A stretch of DNA of 64,000 nucleotides from Synanceia verrucosa (lineage: Eukaryota > Chordata > Actinopteri > Perciformes > Synanceiidae), in contig CM056562.1 in NCBI GenBank assembly GCA_029721515.1, forward strand, positions 17,057,335-17,121,334, in the 5' to 3' direction. Numbering within the stretch: position 1 is the stretch's first letter; each line of letters starts with the position of its first letter. Both the position numbers and the translations under genes were made by a program. Positions 1 to 10,280 of the stretch are shown here, one piece after another. The notes below the pieces were generated by a model. It worked only from the letters and a program-made list of their open reading frames with translations, was not told the origin of the DNA and searched no databases.

Positions 1-1097
1 TAAAATTTGAGCTTTGCGCACTCCGTGTCCATTCCGCCCAGTATGTTTGGGCCTTTAGCCCAATGCTAACTTATCATGCTAGCTTATCTGTGCTTATAAA
101 ATGGTCGTCAGTGGCGCTTGTATTGAAGAGGTTATAGGATATGACATTTTGCACAGACATAGTCGTCACTGTCTGCATTATAAAGGTGAGAAAATGATAT
201 TGATATATTGGCTTTGAATGGGATATTTTCCACTTGTAGTGACGTAGCATACCCCTCTCCTCTCCCCGCTGAATCCTACTGTCAGATGTTCAAGTTTGAG
301 GGGGCTTGGCTTTAGAGGGAGCACTGACGGGAAGGGGAGGGGCTTAGATGAGGCTGAGAGGAGGTGCTACTTTCAAATCTTGCTAGCTCTCTTGCTAGCT
401 CTCTAACATGACTGATTATATATTTATATTATATAATTATATAATTATATATAATTCTATGACATGGCATTTTTTTACTTTTTCGGCTTACTGCCATATG
501 ACCATTTTTTTCAAATTTTTGACATCCTAAAAAATGTCTTTTTTACCACTTTCTATGCCAGACATCATCATGAATTCATTCAACACGCAGTAAGAAGCCA
601 TTTTCAGCACTTTTTATGACATTTCATGACATGACATTTTTTTTTTATTTTCCAGCAAATTTTCACTATTTGCAGAAGCACAGAGCAAACGGAGCAAACC
701 TTCATACAATTAGGACTATTTATAGCATTACATTACAGCTGAAGCTCAATATTTTTAATTATTTTTGATAAAATCCCCAGAAATGGTCTTGATGACATTA
801 CATAATTTAAATAATTAAATAATGTACATTGAGATGCTTCAATTTTATGTTCCCAACATTATGAACTTGTACACATTACATCATTAATGGTACACCAGTA
901 TAATCCGTGATCATATCTTGATTGTGTGTCCATGAACATAATAAGCACACATAATCTTATATATCTGCAAGTATTTGCAACAGACACATTTAAAGCTAAC
1001 AGTTTCCTCCACAGTTAACATGGTTCCAAGTGAATGAGGACAGTTATGATAAGACACACAACACAAACATTTGAACACATTTAAGCTGTTGATACAT
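1..1097. other. 3' flank of dnajc12, no gene recognised
   Basis: This stretch lies downstream of the dnajc12 stop codon (minus strand) and must include its 3' UTR. No reading frame here resembles a known protein. It is AT-rich with several T runs, an AT-only tract near 416-458 and a 12-bp tandem duplication at 379-402. The only AATAAA-like hexamer noticed on the minus strand is in a T-rich run near 644-649, which is too weak to call as the polyadenylation signal. The end of the dnajc12 transcript is therefore not placed. Confidence 0.5.
379..402. repeat. 12-bp perfect tandem duplication
   Basis: Two adjacent identical copies of CTTGCTAGCTCT occupy 379-390 and 391-402. Each copy contains GCTAGC, itself a palindrome. 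No function is evident. It is probably a simple slippage duplication in the dnajc12 3' flank. Confidence 0.8.
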
Positions 1098-2026
1098 TTA
1101 TATTTCATAATTTCTAAACTTCTGCAGCAGACTAGATGGGGAGTCAGCAGCCCAGCGGAAACGTCGATGGCAGTAATCACCTGAGATGATGAGAAAAATC
1201 ACTTTTAATGATGTTGAAGAATTTTTGGTCCAATTCTAAAACTTTAATACATTAAAGTGGCTGCAATGAAGTTAAAACACTTCACAAAAGAGGGGATTGG
1301 AAGGCACTACCTTTTTTTATCATGAATATTAAAGGTCCAACCTTTTTTTTAATATTCAGTGGTCTTAATTTTTCTTCTTGTGGCCCAGTGTGCCCCTCTG
1401 AGTGCCATGTGCCTTTATGGTGTGACCTTAGGGCAAAAATAGGCCCTAACTAATGAATAAGTGAGGGCTAGTACCAATTCTACATCACCAGTGTGGACAA
1501 AATATTCAAATACAAGGACTGAATGCATTTTGCACTTTAAAAGCAACATGTGTTAAAGTAAATTGAGTCCTTATACTTCCCATTACTTTGAGAATACTTT
1601 GTAATTCACTCACTTGCAGATGACATGGCATCATATGAAGAGATCCTCGGAGCTTCTTGCTCAGAATGAAGGTCCTCTGTTTGGGAAGCGACAGCATTTG
1701 ACGCTTCCAACATTGGTTCTTTCTTTCTCACAGCCCAGTGCATTGACTGCAAACAGATGACCAAATACATCACCAGGCGAAGTTAAACAGATGTTTTAAA
1801 AATGTACACCAAAGTCAACACACTACATACAGTTTTCACAGAGTCATTCAAGGCTTGCCAGTCATGAAATGGAATAGCAACTCCACTTCTTCTCCAAAGG
1901 TCATAGTTTTTTCTTTTGGCTTCATTGCATAAAACTTCTTTGGCCTCTTGCAGCTTCTGGAAATCTGCCACTGTCAAAAAGAAAATGAAAATATCAGGGC
2001 CCAAAAGGGAACAATGCATACAATAC

Positions 2027-2061
<35 letters not shown>

Positions 2062-2111
2062 TATATATGTACATATATATATATGTACATATATATATAT
2101 ATATATATATG

Positions 2112-2150
<39 letters not shown>

Positions 2151-3149
2151 GTACATATATATATATGTACATATATATATATATATATATATGTACATAT
2201 ATATATATATGTACATATATATATATATATATATATATGTACATATATATATATGTACATATATATATGTATATATATATATATATATATGTACATATAT
2301 GGTATAGATAGTTCACATTACCTGCTCTTGGATTGTCCAGGTGTTTGTCTGGGTGACACGCCAAGGCTCTGATCTTGTATTCGTTGAGAATCTGTTCGGT
2401 CTACAGAGCAAAAGGTTAAATAAACACAATGTGCTTCTCCCAAACTAAATATCTGAAATTCAGGAGTCACTTATTTTATTTTCAAGGGCCAATACTTACT
2501 GAACACACTGAAATGTACACAGAATATGTAAAATATTATATGAAACTTGTCTATTTTACGTTAACTTACAGTAAAATGTAATTATATAAGATAATATAAC
2601 ATAATCGAATATAATCGATCAGTTTACTTTGAGGCCTTCAAGTGCATTAGCTTGCTGCTCGAGTGACGCAAGTAATGTTCTTAAGGTAACTTTTAATGTA
2701 ACGCGATGAAAATATATATGTTGTCGTTATAGCTACTCGACTGGTAACTTTAGGTTTCCCAGGTTTAAGAATTAATTACATTAAATACAAATACTGTGAC
2801 ACAACCTATACAGATGGTGGATGACGCACCGAGTTCCTCTGACATCTCTTGCTGAGGCATCAACAGGTCTCTGTTGGACCAGACTAACCTCTGGAGATGA
2901 CATAATTCATAAATCTTTTGGTTGAACAGCTCACAGGTTGCTAATCTTTGGCGTGCATCCAGCGTTTTGTGCCAGATCTCTGGACTTTAAACCAGGATGT
3001 TTTGGTTTGTAGATGCGAACAAGCATTATTTCAGCCAGCAAATAGACTCATCCAAAAGCCATGTAACTTACCGACGACAATTCATCACATCCTAATAAAC
3101 CGTAGTAATCTTCCAAGTCCTCTGGTTTGCAGTTCAAAACAGCATCCAT
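1098..3149 (-). CDS. dnajc12: DnaJ homolog subfamily C member 12 (HSP40 co-chaperone)
   Basis: Five coding exons on the minus strand: 3149-3072, 2400-2322, 1970-1831, 1746-1614 and 1180-1098, giving 170 residues (human DNAJC12 has 198). All junctions are GT-AG and phases close. The J domain is in exons 1-3: 'YYGLLGCDEL', then the HPD motif (residues 42-44, in ALACHPDKH) that stimulates HSP70 ATPase, then 'FQKLQEAKEVL'. The tail keeps the family signature 'RFRWAADSPSSLLQKF' and ends NYEI. In mammals DNAJC12 helps HSC70 fold the aromatic amino acid hydroxylases (phenylalanine, tyrosine and tryptophan hydroxylase) in the cytosol; this role is inferred from family. The ATG at 3149 is chosen because it starts the conserved MDAVLN block. 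The acidic/lysine-rich linker in exons 4-5 is shorter than in human. The gene is head-to-head with sirt1, as in human. Confidence 0.93.
2025..2300. repeat. Alternating AT tract with regular GTAC palindromes
   Basis: About 276 bp of strictly alternating purine/pyrimidine, made of (AT)n runs broken by ten GTAC tetramers (first at 2069-2072, last at 2291-2294) plus some lone G or C variants. It sits inside dnajc12 intron 2 (2321-1971). Each ATATGTACATAT block is self-complementary, so the tract can form hairpins or cruciforms. It reads open in several frames as Ile-Tyr-Met strings, which are artefacts and not proteins. Confidence 0.95.
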
Positions 3150-4004
3150 TGAATTTTACTGAAACGTGTATGACTTCTTTTCACGGGGCAACTTTAATAT
3201 TTGCTTTCCTGTGTAACAGCTGTTCGGTTCAGGGGCGGCTGCTGTCCTCCGCCTCGCTGCTGCTGTGGGCCACTAAAGTGTATATTGCTATTATATGCTA
3301 TTACTGCTTTTCGTAGAAAATGAAGAACGCGTCAGTTGGTAAGATTGCCAAAGAAGACCTCCGCTGGCGCTGACTTGTGGAGAAAATCCAGTGGTCCTTT
3401 TCGCCACATGACGTGTGCTGCATTCAAGTGTCCAAACTAAAGCTGCCCGCTTTAGTTAGATATTTTGACCGTAAATGCAGCCATGAAATAAAGTCGAATG
3501 TAGTCTTCATTTACTAGAAAACCAAATGGATTACTCTGTGATAAAGTCATGTTTTTTTATGACTGGGCTATGGCATGTGGTACGACGATAAGAACAAAAA
3601 AGTTGGCAAGAGTCATTGAGGCTGTAATTAAAATTAGATAAGATAAAATAAGATAATCCTTATTTGTCCCACGAACAGGGAAGTTTGCATCGTTACAGCA
3701 GCAAAGTGGATAGTGCAACAATAACAACTAGGACCTATAAAATAAGGACCTCAGTAATCAATTTATGCATCTAAATAAGCAACAAACCAGGTAGAAAATT
3801 TAATTATCATATAAACAACAAAAGGGGACAAAATAAGTGAGCACAATAGACTAACTGGTGTAATATAGCTATTGTAGTATGAGTATTAATGTGGATCTAT
3901 TTATTGTACATTGTCCGTCATATTGTTGGATGAAGTATGTTTTAATCACAAAAGTGATATATTATTCCGACAGTACCTGAAGGCAGCAGCATTTTGTTAT
4001 GGTT
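3150..4004. promoter_or_regulatory. Divergent dnajc12/sirt1 promoter interval
   Basis: About 0.98 kb separates the two start codons, and both genes fire outward. Seen near dnajc12: a GC box (GGGGCGG, about 3232-3238) and TGACGTGT at 3409-3416, close to an unfolded-protein-response/ATF-type element. The middle holds a dispersed repeat (3633-3740). The sirt1-proximal sites are listed separately. No open reading frame here is convincing. Factor binding is inferred from motifs only. Confidence 0.5.
3633..3740 (+). repeat. Dispersed teleost repeat, copy 1
   Basis: It starts with GATAAGATAA-type units, followed by a 'ccttatttgtcccac' block, 'acaggga', and the long shared string 'gttacagcagcaaagtgga'. 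A second copy in the same orientation is at 33970-34090 next to atoh7, with only scattered differences. The 'taagataatccttt..gtcccac' opening is a pattern I recognise as abundant in teleost genomes. I cannot assign the family without a repeat library. No target-site duplication is obvious. Confidence 0.75.
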
Positions 4005-4080
4005 TTACGTCATCGACGTAAGAAGGGGACGTCCCAGTCGCGTCTATTGGTGGAGGATGAGTCACGTGTGCTATGCAAAT
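4005..4080 (+). promoter_or_regulatory. sirt1 proximal promoter motif cluster
   Basis: Within 130 bp of the sirt1 ATG lie several motifs. TTACGTC and GACGTAA form an inverted CRE-like pair with a 3-bp gap (4005-4021). GGGACGTCCC is a 10-bp palindrome (4026-4035). ATTGG is a reversed CCAAT box (4046-4050). TGAGTCA (4058-4064) overlaps GTCACGTG (4061-4068), an AP-1 site fused to an E-box. ATGCAAAT is a POU octamer (4073-4080). CREB control of SIRT1 is known in mammals. Occupancy in this species is inference. Confidence 0.6.
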
Positions 4081-4131
4081 GAGACAGCTGTCTGGGAGGA
4101 AGGTGCTGCTCAGCGGCTCTGCGGGCTGAAG

Positions 4132-7100
4132 ATGGCGGATGAGGAGCAGGGTTTCGGAGCGGCCTTTTCAGGCGTCTCCGATATGGAAGAACCAGCCGCG
4201 AAAAGGTCGAAAATCAGTCCGGTAACTAACCAAGGACCTAAAGTCTCTAAAGAAGATAAATTATCGTGCGTTTCTGGGGATAAAGAGAGCATGGAGTCGA
4301 CTGTGAATTGTACGCAGCGAGCGGAGAGGGAAGCAAAGCCGGCGATGGCGGTGGAGCAGGCCCCAGCAGCGCCAGGCGGAGACAACAATGGACTGGGACT
4401 GCTGGTCTACGAGCCGCATAAACCAGTATTGAAGCTAGACGACAGCGCTGCACTCGGAACAATTGAGGAGGGTGCTGGTATGTAAAGAGACGTGCCTCAA
4501 CAAAGCTTCAAGTGTTTACGCGACTTATTGTGGGACAGTGGTTGTTTTACCAACTTAACCGGCGAGTTTGAAACAGAATAGAAGTTAACGTTGAACACAG
4601 TAAAGCTGTGTGGGTGTCGATCGTGATTGTTTTGTAAGTTAACTTACTTGTAAAAGACGGTATCTCTAACTTTGGCTAAAACTTTTGTTTTCACTAATGC
4701 TAAAATTTAACACAAAGCCGTCTGTGGCGCATCTTGTTGCTATTTCTCAACAATAAATCACTTCTTCACGGTAATAAACTTTGATAGCCACTTAGCATTT
4801 TTTTTAACCGGTGTACATTTCTTTCCCACCAACCTTCACACATGTCACGACGAGGTTGTTGCCATGGATATTGGTTGTATATGATCATTTTTGTTATGAT
4901 ATAACGAAGTTTATCTTGAGTGTTATTTGTTGATTTTACAAATTCCCACGACTCAGATTTCCTTGGACATGATGATCTGCCCTCCAACGGTCTGGCTGTC
5001 ACGCCGGACCACATCAACGAGGACGACGACAGATCCTCACATGCAAGCTCCAGTGACTGGACACCTCAACCGCAGATAGGTGACTAGTTTGGAGAATTTG
5101 GAAAACATTTGGCTAAAACTCTACCCGAAGCAGCTTTTATTGCTCATGTAATACTGTGTGTTTAATAAGATGATGCTGTGCTCTCGGCCAGGTTCCTACA
5201 GTTTCATCCAGCAACACATCAGAGAGACGGATCCGAGGACCATTCTGAGGGAGTTGCTGCCTGAGACTGTGCTGCCACCAGATTTAGACGACATGACACT
5301 GTGGCAGATCATCATCAACATCTCAGAACCCCCTAAAAGAAAGAAACGGAAGGATATTAACACCTTAGAAGATGTGGTCAGGCTACTGCATGAAAGTAAA
5401 AGGATTCTTGTGCTGACTGGTGCTGGGGTATGAATTTACAGTATTATTATGCCGTGGTACTGTTTTAATTACTCTGCGTGAATACATACATACCAGTGTT
5501 CATGATATTAAGTCAGAATGCCTGTATGCTTTTTTGTTTGTTGGTAGGTGTCTGTCTCATGTGGAATACCAGACTTTCGCTCCAGAGATGGGATTTATGC
5601 ACGGCTTGCTGTAGATTTTCCTGATCTTCCAGACCCTCAAGCTATGTTTGACATTGAATATTTCAGACGAGACCCAAGACCCTTTTTCAAGTTTGCTAAG
5701 GTTTGTTCATTATGGCCCCTTGCATTTATTGCAAATCAAAGTAAACAACAATACATCAAAAATGCCACCCATCTGATTTATGATGTACTGATAATACATT
5801 TTGTTTGAATTATATATTGAAAATTAAACATGCTCACCCAAAACTCTTTAAGGTGTTACAGAGATGATATGCATAGATAGACAGGTTTCCATGCATTTGA
5901 ATCTGCATATCCATGTTGTCTTTTGGTCAAATTTTGGAATATATGTGACTAGAAAATACACTAGTGTACATCATTATCTTCTGCATTGTATCCCTTAGCT
6001 TCTGTATTTGTAGTTCAGCTCAGGCTATTGGGCTGCATTTTAATTTTATGTGTGTGACTGTCAAGATTATAGCAAGCTTACTAAAGTCCACAACTGCTGA
6101 ATGCATCCTCTTTGTTACAGGAGATCTACCCTGGTCAGTTCCAGCCTTCACCCTGTCACAAATTCATATCTATGCTGGATAAGCAGAAGAAGCTGCTGCG
6201 CAATTACACACAAAACATTGATACATTAGAACAAGTGGCTGGAGTTCAGCGGATCATTCAGTGTCATGGTAAGTGATACAGCTAACTGATAGATCTTGCT
6301 TTTTTTATATATAGTTTTGTCCATGATAATGGTGGCATTTTTTCATTCCAGGGTCATTTGCAACTGCTTCCTGTCTCGTCTGTAAACACAAAATGGATTG
6401 TGAAGCCATAAGGGAAGACATCTTTAACCAGGTATTTATTTCTTACAAACTGCGACATAATACATCTACATACCCTGCAGGGCACTATCACATACACTGT
6501 GTGTTAAACAACTCCTACAGCCCTGGTAATGAAAAAGCACAAACTACATTGTCCAGCATCCATCATTTCATGGTTATCGCATGAAAATAATAAGCAGTTT
6601 CCAGTGATGTATCTAGCAGGACTCAGGAAAGCTGTCCTGAGTACATTTTCCATGTGAGGGATATTGATGTCAGAACTGATTTCAAAACTGTTGCAGCATC
6701 ATTTAAGGAATTTGGAGTAAAGATAAATTGCTTCTTTTATAGCAGACATTTTGGTTTGTCAAACATCAAACAATGGTTAACAAATAATCATCATTAATTG
6801 CTGCTCTGCTTGAAGGGTGTTGTTGTTTATGTTTACCTGATCAGAGAAGAATCTATTTTTAGATTGCATTAAAGATAAAGTGGTTAACTATAATAGTGAA
6901 AAATTACTTTTGACATGTTTTAAAATAACCACACACAGAGAGAATAAAATGAAATGTACCTTACCTAAACATCTCTCCCCAAATATTGCACCGTATTTGG
7001 CTTTCATCCCACAGCTGACTGATGCACCGTGCATCAGTCAGCTGTGGGATGAAATCAAGGTGGAACAGCAGCCTACTTAATGGACATGAGATGAAATTTG

Positions 7101-8469
7101 GCATGACACTCCTTTCCTTTGAATAGCTTGTGCAAATAACATAACTTCATCCTGTAGGTTGTTCCTCGTTGTCCACGGTGTCCAGATATTCCTCTGGCAA
7201 TCATGAAACCTGACATTGTCTTCTTTGGAGAGAATCTTCCAGAAATGTTCCACAGAGCCATGAAGCAAGATAAAGATGAGGTGGACCTCTTGATTGTCAT
7301 TGGCTCGTCACTTAAAGTCCGACCAGTTGCTCTCATCCCAAGTATGTTTTGTTCAGATTAATGTATTTCTGTTTTCTTTAACCAACATGACGACGTACAT
7401 CACTGTTTCATCTCTTCATCCCATCCAGACTCCATTCCTCATGAAGTGCCTCAGGTCCTGATCAACAGAGAGCAGCTGCCTCACCTCAATTTTGACGTGG
7501 AGCTACTCGGGGACTGTGATGTAATTGTCAACGAGCTCTGTCATCGGTTGGGTGGAGACTTTGAGCAGCTCTGCTACAACACTGTAAGACTGACTGAGAC
7601 CACGGAGAAACCCCCTCGGATACAGGAGCAGCCACAGAGTGAGGCCTTGCATTCCAGTGATGCAGCTCAGGAGGAGCAGAAGCAGCAGAGTACAGACTCA
7701 GTAGCTAAGCCTTCAGAGGAGACAGAAAGTCTGAATGTCACAGACACTGCTGGTAATAATGTGCCCCCTCCAGAGCCTTGTTCAAATGCTCAGTGTCCCA
7801 GTGAAGACACGGCTGAGCCTTTAGAGTTGCCAGTCAAAGACGCATCAAAAGAGGAGGGCGCTGAAGTGAAGAGTCAAACCTCCAACCTTGAATTTCGTAG
7901 ACGATGCTGGATGAGTCGAATCAACAGAAGTCCAATCAGCAAACGCCTTGAAAGTAAGCTTCTGACTATGGTAGAGCAACACTGTTTACTATAATGAAAT
8001 TTTATACGTTATTAATATCTTTATATTTTGAGGTATTTGAAAGTGACACATGTGGAAACAACCATATATAATTTTTCCCTCGTGCAGCTGGAAAATACAA
8101 AATGATAAATAATTATGAATTATTTTTCATCTTATATTGATTTCATACAGTAAATTGATTGTATTGTGTCCCACAGCAGGCCAGTACCTGTTTCAAACAC
8201 CAAATCACTATATCTTCCATGGGGCTGAGGTTTACTCTGACTCTGAAGATGAGACGTCGAGCTCCTGTGGGAGTGACAGTGACGAGTCGGAGTGCAGTGC
8301 AGATGGGGTGGAAGAAGACAGCGAGCCGGAGGAAGCAGACACACTGGCAGTGGATGGAGAGACATGCCTCAGAGACACAGTACAACATACTTTACCAACC
8401 AATGAGGCCATGTCAAGTTTGCAGACAGACAGTACTTTTGAAAAGAAGCAGAGCACCACACCTCTTTAG
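4132..8469 (+). CDS. sirt1: NAD-dependent protein deacetylase sirtuin-1
   Basis: Nine exons, as in human: 4132-4477, 4957-5079, 5192-5427, 5548-5700, 6121-6268, 6352-6431, 7158-7341, 7429-7953 and 8177-8469; 695 residues (human 747). Nuclear class III deacetylase acting on histones, p53, FOXO and PGC-1alpha. Seen: nuclear localisation signal PPKRKKRK; NAD-binding GAGVSVSCGIPDFRSRDGIY spanning exons 3-4; TQNID; catalytic His in 'IQCHGSF' (about residue 335); zinc ligands CLVC and CPRC; 'GSSLKVRPVALIP'; and the C-terminal activating segment 'YIFHGAEVYSDSED' in exon 9. The N-terminal part lacks the long Ala/Gly runs of the human protein. The ATG at 4132 gives MADEEQGF, like human MADEAAL. Exon 9 has two possible acceptors (NAGNAG), so the protein may carry Thr-Gly or Ser at the junction. 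Confidence 0.96.
7002..7054. repeat. 53-bp perfect palindrome (26-bp arms, 1-bp centre)
   Basis: The left arm 7002-7027 (starts TTTCATCCCACAGCTG) is the exact reverse complement of 7029-7054; base 7028 is the unpaired centre. All 26 pairs were checked by hand, and pairing fails at 7001/7055. It lies in sirt1 intron 6, about 100 bp before exon 7. Each arm has one CAGCTG E-box. There is no flanking duplication that would mark it as a transposon. Confidence 0.95.
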
Positions 8470-9850
8470 ATGTAAAGTACCCAGTCGACAAAGCACTAAT
8501 TGTCTTTATATATATATAAATATAAATATATGTTTCGTATATTTTTGACTCATCATCTTATTATTTTTCATAAAGTTGAAATTGTGTGAAAACTTTGTGT
8601 GAATATGCAGCAACATTTTTTTTTTGTTGTTCTTTTTGTCTGTGCCCAGTTTTGTCACATGCATTGTGTCTGAAACCTCATACTGTATACTACTTGCTGA
8701 ATAGAATGCAGTAACTTTTTATCTTTTTTTTTTTCTTTTTTTTTGGGAACTATATTTCCATTTCCTCATCTCATTTTAAGTCTCATTTTGAGATAAAATT
8801 CTTCTGCAACATGTACTACAGTGTACCATGAATGCAACACTAGATTAAGCTTTAATTCCTATATTTCAGTCATCACAAGCAAAGACTTCAAATGTCCCAG
8901 TCCATAGTATGTAGCTGTGGTCTTTGATGTCTTTTAGTGTTGGTTCATGTTACCATTGGGTAAACATGTAAATATGTAAGCCTACTGCCTGCTAAATAGT
9001 GGGTGCTATGAGTTTCAGACACATACATTGAGATGTTTTACTTGAACACATTGTCTAACTTGCAATATAAAAGTAAAGCCCTGTCATTTCATGAGGGTAA
9101 ATGCTAGAAAGAAAATGAACAGTACTCTTTAATTTCAGACCAAAGAACACTTTATCAACGCTCTCATATGTTGTCATGAGATTTGTATGTTTAACCTGTC
9201 ATTTAAATATTCAAAAAAAATATATAACTATTGAAAAGGTGTTCCTTCCGACATGTGGCAGCTACTTTTTATGGTCAAGTCTCTTATTTTTATAAACACT
9301 CTGATGTGAGACATACTCATCAAGGAGTAAATGATGACTTATATCTGTGTGAAGTTATACTAAGTTGAAATATTAAGCCTTAGGAGTATATTCAAAGAGT
9401 TCACATTGAAAATGGCACTTTTCTTTATCTTACTAAAGCAGTTTTGTTGCCCATGTCACTTTTCATAGAGCATAGAGTTAAAGCATTCATCATACAGAGA
9501 GTCTACTGCCTGTAAAGATTACGTGTTGGTAGAAAGACTTTTGAGCCAATGTGTTGGATAAAGATAATTCACACACCATTTATACAAAGTAATGTTTTGT
9601 TTACGGTTTAAGAAAATACAGCTTTTTTTTATATCCTTATGGTTGTTATCTCTTCTGGGGTTCTGAGTAAAAAAAAATAATGAAAACACTGACAACTCAT
9701 TTCTGTTATTTCATACTCACTTCAGTATCGGTATCTTCAACGTGACAGAGCCTCCATCCGCCCTAGAGAGACTGGGTTACATTTCAACATTAAGATATTC
9801 TAAAAAAAAAAAAAGTGTTTTATAACAGCATCAGTTCAATGTGTAAGGCC
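8470..9850 (+). other. sirt1 3' UTR and spacer
   Basis: AT-rich non-coding sequence after the sirt1 stop. It begins with a short TA-rich tract (about 8508-8530), contains T-runs and has no convincing protein. No canonical AATAAA was found on the plus strand, so the transcript end is unknown. An ACCAAAGA octamer at 9139-9146 matches an 8-mer site for the miR-9 seed; miR-9 is a reported regulator of mammalian SIRT1. Confidence 0.55.
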
Positions 9851-9907
9851 TCTACAACCACGGAGGGGGGATGTCCAGTTTGTGGAATAGCGTTGCTAAG
9901 CATCGTT

Positions 9908-10100
9908 TGCGCATGCGCTTTAAGGTAATATGATATTTACGCCTACAAAAAGCTGTAACATCAAGGTAGTCAAAATATTAACAGTCAGTTCATCACTATT
10001 AAGCTTCAATATGTGCACACGGTTCAGTGGGCTAACGTTGCCGTAAATATGGCTTGAGAAGTTTCTCCATTTAGCTTTCGTCCTTCGAACTACAATTCCC
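9908..10100 (+). promoter_or_regulatory. cacul1 promoter with NRF1-like and ZNF143-like sites
   Basis: TGCGCATGCGC at 9908-9918 fits the palindromic NRF1 consensus. ACTACAATTCCC at 10089-10100 fits the ZNF143/Staf core. These lie about 360 and 180 bp before the cacul1 ATG (10281). Such pairs are typical of CpG-type housekeeping promoters in vertebrates. No TATA box is seen. Binding is inferred from motif match only. Confidence 0.6.
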
Positions 10101-10280
10101 TGTTTTCTTTGACACACGTCTCGGAATACGGCGTGTCGTGAAATTCAGTTTAGAGCAAAAACTGAGATGGACATTACCAAAGACGACTGATAGTTTTTAT
10201 TAATAGTCTTTAGCCATGATTGTTATCTGAAATGTTCACATAGTGACGCCAAGCATTGGCGCACAATATCGACTGTGAAA

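Noticed and set aside
2025..2300. CRISPR-like or replication-origin repeat
   Set aside because: The units have no spacers, and the context is a spliced vertebrate intron.
1783..2372. Open frames on both strands reading Ile-Tyr-Met strings
   Set aside because: They are translations of the alternating AT/GTAC repeat. Only the dnajc12 exons at their edges are real.
6880..7080. 66-residue open frame across the sirt1 palindrome
   Set aside because: It lies within intron 6 of sirt1, between exons whose frame joins without it.
8470..10280. Remnant of herc4 between sirt1 and cacul1
   Set aside because: I looked for RCC1-repeat or HECT-like coding blocks on both strands and saw none. The interval reads as 3' UTR and promoter.
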